NCBI GenBank assembly: GCA_021648425.1
Contig: JAKISV010000147.1
Coordinates: forward strand, 1 to 6,730
DNA: 6,730 nt
Direction: 5' to 3'
DNA from: Rhizobiaceae bacterium
GTDB taxonomy: Bacteria; Pseudomonadota; Alphaproteobacteria; Rhizobiales; Rhizobiaceae
The translations under genes were made by a program, and so were the position numbers. Shown in pieces: positions 1-5,432 of this stretch; positions within the stretch are counted from its first letter, which is position 1; the number at the start of each line of letters is the position of its first letter. The notes below the pieces were generated by a model. The model was not told the DNA's origin, did no database searches, and worked only from the letters and a program-made list of their open reading frames with translations.

Positions 1-620
1 ATTGTCGGAAATACGATTGAATGTATTGCTCAGGATCGATCTGCGTGAAGAGGGCAATACAAAATGTATTTTGAAAACGGGAAAAGAATTTATCGCGATC
101 GCAACACTATCAGAAATAGTGTTTCAACAGGTTTTGGCAGCTACCGTATTGTAGAAATCGGGTTGATCTGCCGAACCAGTAAAAGCAGGAATAAAGGGAT
201 GGAGAGTTGTTTTCGGTTTAACCGTGAAGGCGGAAATTATTTTATTTCAAGTTCCATGGGTGACGAACAGCCAACAGCAATCAAAATTCTACCTGGTAAC
301 GCGCTTTGAGAAGTTAGCCCGCGAAAATGATAGAACCCAGTTAGCGATAGGTACTAATCAACTAGTGTTGGGAGTTTCCTGAATTTGTGCCAGATTTTTT
401 TTTTACCAGCCTTCAAAGCAATAGATTTGCATGAGGCGAATAGCGGGGTGGATATTGGTGAGAATATTTTGACTCCTACTTGTTGTTTCTTCACAAGACT
501 TTCCATTGAATTGACGATCATACTAAAGTAATGCTTGTCAGGGCAGCTCTGTATTCCTGAGATTTCCAGGAACAAATTCATTTGACTGTCAGTTTTTCAA
601 AACTATGAGCTCAGTTCAAC
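1..620. other. AT-rich stretch with no convincing gene, possibly decayed coding DNA
   Basis: No reading frame here can be defended as an intact gene. On the + strand one frame is open from the left edge to a TAG at 152-154 (about 50 codons) and another runs from an ATG at 64 to a TGA at 307-309 (81 codons). The two overlap in different frames, as in a frameshifted remnant, and neither has a recognisable motif or a clear ribosome binding site. On the - strand an ORF of 75 codons covers 354-581, also without a Shine-Dalgarno sequence. It contains a run of ten A (T10 at 395-404 on the + strand) coding for consecutive lysines, where a length change would shift the frame. A resemblance of its first half to sugar-binding periplasmic proteins is too weak to use. 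Confidence 0.45.
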
Positions 621-1100
621 ATGCTTTCCAAATTTTTCAAAAACCAAATCCGTCAACTATTTTTTGTACTTCCTTATTTGGTTCTGTTTAGTGGGATCAT
701 AGCTACCGGGATCGGCTGGTTTTTACTGAGTAATATTGGAGACATCAATCGAAATTCTGAAGAAAAATTGGTTCGCGTAACGGATATATTCATAGAAAAA
801 TCTACCAATGGAATTGTGTGTAAACCGCAATTTGCATTAATTTTGGGGAACGGTAATGAAATACAATTCTCTGGGAGCGAAGGGATGTGGCCCTGTCCGC
901 ATAGGGAAGGAGAAATCGTTTTAGCAAAATACCTAAAATCCACCGGTGAAATCGTCAGTAATTATATGCTTAAGCAAAAATCTTGGTGGGGGATGTCTAT
1001 TCTACAAATGGGATTTGTAAATATAACATTTGGTGGGTTTTGGTGGTTTATGAGAAGGAAGGTCAGGCGTCTTCAATCAAAGATAGAATCCAAATTTTGA
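621..1100 (+). CDS. Small two-helix membrane protein, DUF3592-like
   Basis: The 159-residue product has a basic N-terminus, a hydrophobic helix at about residues 13-37, a roughly 80-residue soluble segment, a second hydrophobic helix at about 123-144, and a basic tail rich in Arg and Lys. With the basic ends on the cytoplasmic side, the middle segment would face the periplasm. That segment follows the DUF3592 pattern: a beta-rich stretch with an N-G-x-E-I-x-F core (77-83), then a G-E-I-V-L-A-K-Y strand (97-104), leading into the second helix. Two cysteines (67 and 92) lie in it and could form a disulfide. DUF3592 has no established biochemical function, so none is assigned. The ATG at 621 has only a weak upstream GAGC element as ribosome binding site. 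The gene stands alone, followed by transporter debris. The family call rests on pattern only; the membrane topology is more certain. Confidence 0.7.
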   Translation: MLSKFFKNQIRQLFFVLPYLVLFSGIIATGIGWFLLSNIGDINRNSEEKLVRVTDIFIEKSTNGIVCKPQFALILGNGNEIQFSGSEGMWPCPHREGEIVLAKYLKSTGEIVSNYMLKQKSWWGMSILQMGFVNITFGGFWWFMRRKVRRLQSKIESKF

Positions 1101-1160
1101 AACCGCCCGACCGCATTAGCATTAATAATATGCAATCCATCAAACACAAGGCGGTTCACT

Positions 1161-1306
1161 CATATCGCCATCATTTTGGGGTATCTTGCTCAGGTGGCAT
1201 TTGTCGAAATGTTGGCCTATCTTTTGCAGGCAATGGGCCAGCAGTATGCAAATGCATCGATGGCGGCGATATTGTTGCCATCGGAAAACTGGTAACAGCA
1301 GTGTGA
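1161..1306 (+). pseudogene. Fragment of an EamA/DMT-family transporter, frameshifted and truncated
   Basis: Reading in the frame of 1161, the DNA encodes a hydrophobic stretch followed by A-Y-L-L-Q-A-M-G-Q-Q-Y-A-N-A-S-M-A-A-I-L (1215-1274), then P-S-E. This matches the conserved C-terminal EamA pattern of drug/metabolite transporters, roughly A-Y-x-L-Q-x-x-x-Q-(R/Q)-Y-x-x-A-x-x-A-A-(L/I), followed by S-L-E-P. The frame then hits TAA at 1293-1295. In the next frame the codons K-L-V-T-A-V continue the usual E-P-L-V-T-A-L segment before TGA at 1304-1306, which points to a one-base frameshift near 1284-1290. The N-terminal nine or so helices and the last helix are missing. The fragment follows the TGA of the upstream membrane protein in the same frame, but that is probably chance. 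It is non-functional; the family call is good but based on one motif region. Confidence 0.6.
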
Positions 1307-1424
1307 ACAGCAAGGATTCGTTAATCTTGTTCCACAACTATGTTCGTGATAAACAAAAGGGTTATAGAGATCTTAAAACTGTTCATATATAGTGTTCAGC
1401 AGGGGCTCTTTAGCGGATAAATCG

Positions 1425-2441
1425 GTGGTAGTGTTGAAAAAACAGATTTTGAAATCCTTGATTCCTTTAGGCTTGCTGCTGGTTGTTTCCGGCTGCGTAT
1501 CTGAGGCATTGAATGGAGTGGTTGAAAACAAGGCCAATCAACCTATCCCCGCTAAGCTGACAGCAGAGATGCGTTCGCTGAAAATGTCACCGGCAGACCC
1601 TATTTTGGTGCGTATTTTCAAGAAAGAAAGCGAACTGGAAATCTGGAAAAAGGATAAATCGGGGCGCTATGCGCTTTTGTCGACTTATCCGATGTGTCGC
1701 TGGTCGGGCCTTTTGGGTCCTAAAAAGAAGCGCGATGACCGTCAGGCACCGGAAGGTTTTTATTCTGTCCCATCTTCTATGATGAACCCCAATTCGCAGT
1801 TTTTTCTGTCGTTTAATATCGGCTATCCAAACCGGCTTGAGCGGGCTTTAGGTTACACGGGTGATTCGATTGTTGTACATGGTGCATGCACATCTGCGGG
1901 CTGTTATGCGATGTCGGACACCAGTGTTGCCGAGATTTATGCTGTGGCGCGTGAGGCGCTCAAAGGCGGGCAAAAGGCATTTCAGGTTCAGTCATTTCCA
2001 TTCCGCATGACGCCAAAAAACATGGCTACCCATCGACAGGATGTAAATTATGAGTTCTGGCGCGATTTGAAGCGCGGCTATGATGTATTTGAGGTTACAA
2101 AGCGTGAGCCGAAGGTTTCCGCCTGCGGCGGACGTTATGTGATTGATGCCAAATTTGAAGATGGTGAGCCGCGTAATCCGGTGGCACCTTGTCCGGCCTA
2201 TAAAACTGTTGAGACCCAGGCCGTGGCCAAGAAGCGTATGGATGATGAAAAAGCCATCAGCATTGCGCTTAACAAGGGAAACCTGCTGTCCTATGTCTAT
2301 GACGATGGCGGTATGCACCCAAGTTTCCGCACGCTGTTGAAGCGTATTGGACCAAAAGAACTGGCGGAGCGTACATCTTATGATGATGTGCCGGTAAGCC
2401 GTCCAAAGGCTGCGCTGGCAGACCCTTATAAACCTCTTTAA
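1425..2441 (+). CDS. Lipoprotein L,D-transpeptidase-fold enzyme, YafK/DpaA-like
   Basis: Proteins of this fold (YkuD domain, YafK branch) act on meso-diaminopimelate links in peptidoglycan using a catalytic cysteine; E. coli DpaA (YafK) removes the Braun lipoprotein from the wall. From the GTG at 1425 the product has 338 residues. It opens with a lipoprotein signal: K-K near the start, a Leu-rich core and the lipobox V-S-G-C with Cys24. The catalytic domain spans about 55-230. It contains P-E-G-F-Y (109-113) and the active-site block H-G-A-C-T-S-A-G-C-Y-A-M, with His152 and catalytic Cys160. An extension of about 100 residues follows, rich in charged and Pro residues and longer than in the 246-residue E. 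coli protein. Other possible starts are GTG 1392 (hydrophilic leader, no ribosome site), GTG 1431 and TTG 1434; 1425 has a GGA element 7 nt upstream and a compact signal peptide. Whether it is a cross-linker or a hydrolase cannot be read from sequence. Confidence 0.9.
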   Translation: MVVLKKQILKSLIPLGLLLVVSGCVSEALNGVVENKANQPIPAKLTAEMRSLKMSPADPILVRIFKKESELEIWKKDKSGRYALLSTYPMCRWSGLLGPKKKRDDRQAPEGFYSVPSSMMNPNSQFFLSFNIGYPNRLERALGYTGDSIVVHGACTSAGCYAMSDTSVAEIYAVAREALKGGQKAFQVQSFPFRMTPKNMATHRQDVNYEFWRDLKRGYDVFEVTKREPKVSACGGRYVIDAKFEDGEPRNPVAPCPAYKTVETQAVAKKRMDDEKAISIALNKGNLLSYVYDDGGMHPSFRTLLKRIGPKELAERTSYDDVPVSRPKAALADPYKPL

Positions 2442-2454
2442 CTTCCAATAAAGA

Positions 2455-2486
2455 GCGACGGGGAATTGGCGCCAATTCCCCGTCGC
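2455..2486. terminator. Perfect 32-nt palindrome just after the transpeptidase gene
   Basis: The 32 nt beginning GCGACGGGGAATTGGC are identical to their own reverse complement, with the axis between 2470 and 2471. As RNA this gives a stem of about 14 bp closed by a very small loop, starting 14 nt after the TAA at 2439-2441. No T-run follows on the + strand, so it is not a classical intrinsic terminator. On the - strand the following bases are TCTTTATT, which is closer to one. It sits between convergent genes and could stop or stabilise transcripts from either side, or bind a symmetric protein dimer. Confidence 0.5.
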
Positions 2487-2487
2487 A

Positions 2488-2517
2488 ACACGGCCACGTG
2501 CCCCAGCTGGACCGTGT
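2488..2517. repeat. Inverted repeat ACACGG...CCGTGT, second in a series
   Basis: The arms ACACGG (2488-2493) and CCGTGT (2512-2517) pair, and a bulged A at 2511 allows a further CCA/TGG helix (2494-2496 with 2508-2510). The spacer also contains the symmetric hexamer CACGTG (2495-2500). The element begins two bases after the 32-nt palindrome, so the two hairpins would nearly stack. Role unknown. Confidence 0.4.
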
Positions 2518-2562
2518 ATTCCGCCCGGAGGTCTAAATCCCGGTTGGAATGTAGAATTTTTA

Positions 2563-2611
2563 CCCTGCCGGAACTGGTGTGAACCTTCTCCGGCAGGGGG
2601 TCAGCCCTGCC
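2563..2611. repeat. Two mutually exclusive hairpins sharing one arm
   Basis: CCCTGCCGGA (2563-2572) is perfectly complementary to TCCGGCAGGG (2589-2598). In the same register an inner GGT/ACC helix (2576-2578 with 2583-2585) closes on the GNRA-type loop GTGA. The right arm can instead pair with CCCTGCC at 2605-2611, giving GGCAGGG (2592-2598) with a 6-nt loop. The shared arm cannot be in both helices, which is the layout of a switch or attenuator. No gene follows on the + strand, so a classical attenuator role is not supported; a structured 3' untranslated region or small RNA is possible. Confidence 0.5.
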
Positions 2612-2640
2612 TGTGTGGGTGATATGCAGAAGCCGACCTC

Positions 2641-2669
2641 ACCGGTATTGGGTTGTGGTCTATACCGGT
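2641..2669. repeat. Inverted repeat ACCGGTAT...ATACCGGT
   Basis: Perfect 8-bp arms (2641-2648 and 2662-2669) are separated by a 13-nt GT-rich loop. Each arm includes the palindromic hexamer ACCGGT. It is one of several hairpins in this convergent intergenic region and has no poly-T tail. Role unknown. Confidence 0.45.
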
Positions 2670-2745
2670 ATATTTGCGGGGTATTTACAGGCAAACTTTA
2701 TTGCCCGAATAAGTACCCAATCGAATTTATGAAAAACAAATAATA

Positions 2746-2763
2746 CATTCAAACTTTTGAATG
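2746..2763. repeat. Near-perfect palindrome CATTCAAA-CT-TTTGAATG
   Basis: Eight-base arms are separated by only two bases. It lies 46 nt beyond the stop codon of the minus-strand TPR gene. A smaller hairpin, CTTAC/GTAAG (2770-2774 with 2785-2789), sits between it and that gene. Together they could help end the minus-strand transcript, although no clear U-run follows. A protein-binding dyad is an alternative. Confidence 0.35.
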
Positions 2764-2808
2764 GAGTAACTTACGGTAACAACTGTAAGATGCGTAAAAT
2801 TTCTGCGC

Positions 2809-4545
2809 TCAATCCATGGGGGCGGGGGTGGGCAGGGTACTTTTAACGGTGTCTAACGTTACGGAAATAGTTTCCACCAACTGCTGGTCAAAGCCGCGCC
2901 GCATCAGCGCTTTTCCGGGTTCAATGGCAAAATCGGGTTCCTGACGTACCAGCGATATGTACGCCTTTTCCGCCTGGATGGTATTTCCATTACGCTGAGC
3001 AGAAAGCACGATGGCGAGCGCTGCCAAAGGAGAGAGCTCCGCATTCAGGCGCTCTGCCACAATATCCGCCTCTTCAAATTTTCCGGTAAATTCTGCCAGG
3101 AGGAAAATATAGAATTCAAGCCAGACGGGTTTTGATGCATTGAGAAGGATGGCTTTGTCCAGGATAGGTGCGGCTTTTTCGAACTCTCCAATCGAAACGA
3201 GATAAGCAGCAAAGTCGCCGATGATATCGCTATCAAACGGGTTCAATTCTATAGCTTTCAAGGCGGCGGCGGTAGCCTGTTCGCGATGGCCGCGAATTTT
3301 GAAAATGCCAAACTGGGCCTGATGTGCGCGTGCATTTTTCGGGTTTAGCGTGATGGCTTTTCGCGCTACTTCATCTGCTTTGGATAATGCATCGCTTTCA
3401 TATCCGGGAATTTGTTTGCGATAGTTTTCGACATAAAGAAATGCCAGCATTGCGTGCAGCGAAGAGGAGGCTGTGCCGGAATCTATCGCCTGTTCAAGAC
3501 AGTTGCGCGCTTTGGCATATTTATCGATGGTTTCAGCTGCAAAATATGAATAGAAACGATTAATACACTCAAGGCGTGGGGGAACCTGTTTTCGATTGAT
3601 AATATCTCCGTAAATCACGCCATAGGGCGACAGCAGGGGCGCTATGTTACGCCCTGAAATTCTGGAGGCATCCAGGCCCACCGGCTCGGAGGGTTTTGGA
3701 ATGTTGATGAGGTCAGACCAAATAATTGCTTTATCGCTTTGGCGGGTCAGTTTTGCAAATGCGCGTACATCGGGGGAAATGCCTGCCCGGGTTATCAGTA
3801 CAGAAAAGTGGTAATCTGCAAGCGTGTTGCCAGTGCCGGTCCGAAGGGGAATGCGGGTGTTATCCCAGGGGACCTGATGTATTTCAAATTCCTTAAATCT
3901 TGAAAATGCAGTCACCAGCCCGGCGAGGGCTTCATCAGAAGAAAACCACTGGGGAACAGGATCTTCATTTGCTCGAAGTGATATGCTTATGCGAGCAGTG
4001 CCCAGGTTTATGACATCTGTTTTTATGGGTAGAGAGGGGTTATTGGTGTTTTCAGGAATAGAACGGTAGTAGACCAGTCCCAAAGTGATAATCAGCAGGG
4101 CAGCGGCTGAAAAAATCAATAATTTTGTTAGTTTATTTGAAGGGGAGTATTGGGCAGGTGGCGTATTTTGAACCGTTTGACCAGCCGCATTGTCATCGAA
4201 TTTGAAAACAGGAACATAACTTCCCTTTGGCATGTGAATTTGAGGATTGAGAAAATTGCCTGAATTTTCTTTGTCCTTTTCACTATAATAATTCTTGAGG
4301 GATTGGCGCAGGCGGCCAGCCATTACACGCACTGAAGGGTCGGTGTGGGGGTCAAAATCGGCGTTACGGCCAAGGGCATCAACACCGATGGTATAACCCT
4401 TAATTTCGGATGTCTTGTTTTCAAGGGTTTTATGGACAACAAATTTCAGAAAATTCTGCAATTGCGGTGCCTGGGCAAATCCTTCCGATTTGAGGATATT
4501 GTCCAGGCTTTTAAGGATGCTTATTTTCTGCTGTGAAGAGTACAT
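2809..4545 (-). CDS. Membrane-anchored protein with putative winged-helix, TolB-like and TPR domains
   Basis: From the ATG at 4545 the product has 578 residues. Residues about 10-115 match the N-terminal domain of proteins often mislabelled adenylate cyclase or TolB-like: L-x-N-I-L...F-L-K-F-V-V, then Y-T-I-G-V-D-A-L-G-R, F-D-P-H-T-D-P-S-V-R-V and P-K-G-S-Y-V-P-V-F. This part is thought to be a winged-helix DNA-binding fold; no cyclase domain is present. A single hydrophobic helix follows at about 141-160, then a TolB-like alpha/beta segment (about 180-285) and TPR-type helical repeats (about 325-560), with A-I-T-L-N-P and A-I-E-L-N-P repeat ends. DNA binding inside and peptide binding outside would suit a signal-transducing regulator; no target is known. 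The longer ORF begins at 4599 inside a 16-bp tandem repeat, so its first 18 codons only translate the repeat; GAGAAGAG before 4545 supports the shorter start. The secreted TPR gene is 81 nt upstream on the same strand. Confidence 0.85.
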   Translation of the reverse strand: MYSSQQKISILKSLDNILKSEGFAQAPQLQNFLKFVVHKTLENKTSEIKGYTIGVDALGRNADFDPHTDPSVRVMAGRLRQSLKNYYSEKDKENSGNFLNPQIHMPKGSYVPVFKFDDNAAGQTVQNTPPAQYSPSNKLTKLLIFSAAALLIITLGLVYYRSIPENTNNPSLPIKTDVINLGTARISISLRANEDPVPQWFSSDEALAGLVTAFSRFKEFEIHQVPWDNTRIPLRTGTGNTLADYHFSVLITRAGISPDVRAFAKLTRQSDKAIIWSDLINIPKPSEPVGLDASRISGRNIAPLLSPYGVIYGDIINRKQVPPRLECINRFYSYFAAETIDKYAKARNCLEQAIDSGTASSSLHAMLAFLYVENYRKQIPGYESDALSKADEVARKAITLNPKNARAHQAQFGIFKIRGHREQATAAALKAIELNPFDSDIIGDFAAYLVSIGEFEKAAPILDKAILLNASKPVWLEFYIFLLAEFTGKFEEADIVAERLNAELSPLAALAIVLSAQRNGNTIQAEKAYISLVRQEPDFAIEPGKALMRRGFDQQLVETISVTLDTVKSTLPTPAPMD

Positions 4546-4574
4546 AATCTCTTCTCTAATACCCCGACTCACTT

Positions 4575-4615
4575 GGAATGCAAAGAGTTGGGAATGCAAA
4601 GAGTTGGCGATGCAA
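4575..4615. repeat. 16-bp tandem repeat in front of the membrane TPR gene
   Basis: GAATGCAAAGAGTTGG occurs twice in a row (4576-4591 and 4592-4607), followed by a partial third copy that keeps ATGCAA at 4610-4615. On the coding (minus) strand this gives three TTGCAT boxes exactly 16 bp apart, ending about 30 nt before the start codon at 4545. They lie in the gap between two co-directional genes. They could be a multi-site operator, or a slippage-derived repeat without function. Confidence 0.6.
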
Positions 4616-4626
4616 GGTAGCGTTAT

Positions 4627-5271
4627 TTACTGCAACTGGCTGTCGACCATGACTTTTGACAACATCGAATATTCACGGCAATTCGCGGTGCCGCAAATGC
4701 GTTCAATTTGTGTGAGTTGCTCACGGGCTTTTTCCAACTGACCCAGTTGAATATAGGCTTCGCCCAGATATTCACGAACGAGGGTGAAATCGGGATTGGT
4801 GGCAACAGCAGCATGGTAATATTCAAGCGCTTTATCCATATTGCCCAGTTTGCGGTTTGAAAATCCGAGATAGTTCAAGATACGCGGATCACTCTGGTCT
4901 GGTGCGCTATAGAGAATTTCAATGGCTTCATTATAGTTTCCGCTGCGAGCCAGCGTTTTTGCATAAGTATAAAGCGTGTCTTGATCGAGGCTGGAAGACT
5001 GCTCATCTTTGATGCAGCGCTTTTTCTTTGCATCCCAGACTTTCTGCCCCCTGCATTTGATTGGTGCCTTCTTTTTTGCAGAAGACTTTTTGGTTTTTAT
5101 CTCGTCAGCGCTCATGCATTTTTTTTCAGAGAAATTCCAGATTTTTCCCGTTTTGCAGCGCGGTTTAGCAGGCTCTGCTTCGCCTGCGGAATTGGCATTC
5201 ACCGGCATTAACAACAGGGGTAATGTAAAGACCAAAGAGAACAGTATGGTTTTGCTTTTTTCAAGAGCCAT
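4627..5271 (-). CDS. Secreted TPR protein with duplicated Cys-Trp-Cys motif
   Basis: The 214-residue product starts with a signal peptide: Lys near the N-terminus, a Phe/Leu core at about 9-22 and likely cleavage near V-N-A (24-26) or N-S-A (27-29). A Lys-rich linker (about 35-90) carries two copies of C-x5-W-x6-C, at Cys39/Trp45/Cys52 and Cys73/Trp79/Cys86. Residues about 97-190 form TPR-type helical repeats, seen in N-Y-L-G-F-S-N-R-K-L-G and in D-K-A-L-E-Y-Y-H-A-A-V-A-T-N-P-D-F. The end, E-R-I-C-G-T-A-N-C-x-E-Y (190-201), has two more cysteines and resembles the tail of other alphaproteobacterial secreted TPR proteins. Six cysteines in an exported protein suggest three disulfides. TPRs usually mediate protein-protein contacts; the partner is unknown. 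The next gene on this strand, 81 nt on with no terminator visible between, is the membrane TPR protein, so an operon is likely. The start at 5271 has a weak GGAT element upstream. Confidence 0.85.
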   Translation of the reverse strand: MALEKSKTILFSLVFTLPLLLMPVNANSAGEAEPAKPRCKTGKIWNFSEKKCMSADEIKTKKSSAKKKAPIKCRGQKVWDAKKKRCIKDEQSSSLDQDTLYTYAKTLARSGNYNEAIEILYSAPDQSDPRILNYLGFSNRKLGNMDKALEYYHAAVATNPDFTLVREYLGEAYIQLGQLEKAREQLTQIERICGTANCREYSMLSKVMVDSQLQ

Positions 5272-5294
5272 GAATTAATCCGTTTGCAGTTTTG

Positions 5295-5318
5295 TTGGCA
5301 ATTTTCTAAATATGCCAA
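5295..5318. promoter_or_regulatory. Possible operator: TTGGCA-N12-TGCCAA upstream of the secreted TPR gene
   Basis: The arms TTGGCA (5295-5300) and TGCCAA (5313-5318) are perfect 6-bp complements around an AT-rich 12-bp spacer. They lie 24-47 bp before the start codon at 5271, where a promoter or operator would be expected for the two-gene TPR unit. Centre-to-centre arm spacing is 18 bp, a little under two helical turns. No matching regulator is encoded in the window. Confidence 0.35.
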
Positions 5319-5348
5319 ATTGGGTTATCCGGCAGAATGTCATTATAT

Positions 5349-5379
5349 AAAAAAACCGCCGATGCAGGTGCTCCGGCGG
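5349..5379 (-). terminator. Intrinsic terminator of the BA14K-family gene
   Basis: Read on the minus strand, CCGCCG (5379-5374) pairs with CGGCGG (5361-5356) across a 12-nt loop and is followed directly by seven T (5355-5349). This is a standard Rho-independent terminator. It lies about 54 nt past the stop codon of the gene at 5433-5795 and separates that gene from the TPR unit downstream. Confidence 0.85.
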
Positions 5380-5432
5380 CCGTGTGTTTCTTAGTAATCA
5401 CCTGTAGCCAGGCGATTTACAAGTTCAGAACC

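Noticed and set aside
1186..1392. Plus-strand ORF of 68 codons rich in Trp, Cys and His
   Set aside because: It is an out-of-frame read of the EamA fragment and has no ribosome site.
1392..1424. GTG start at 1392 for the L,D-transpeptidase
   Set aside because: It adds eleven hydrophilic residues before a compact lipoprotein signal peptide and has no ribosome binding site.
2455..2763. CRISPR array
   Set aside because: The repeats are different inverted repeats with no common direct repeat and no regular spacers.
2809..4545. Adenylate cyclase, as homologous proteins are often named
   Set aside because: No class III cyclase catalytic domain or its metal-binding residues is present; only the N-terminal domain and TPR-type regions are seen.
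4546..4599. Longer N-terminus for the membrane TPR protein, starting at the ATG at 4599
   Set aside because: Those 18 codons fall in the 16-bp tandem repeat and precede the conserved domain. A purine-rich ribosome site lies just before the ATG at 4545.
4981..5278. Two plus-strand ORFs opposite the secreted TPR gene, Phe/Leu-rich and resembling membrane peptides
   Set aside because: They are antisense reads of Lys-rich codons; the minus-strand frame carries a signal peptide and TPR pattern.
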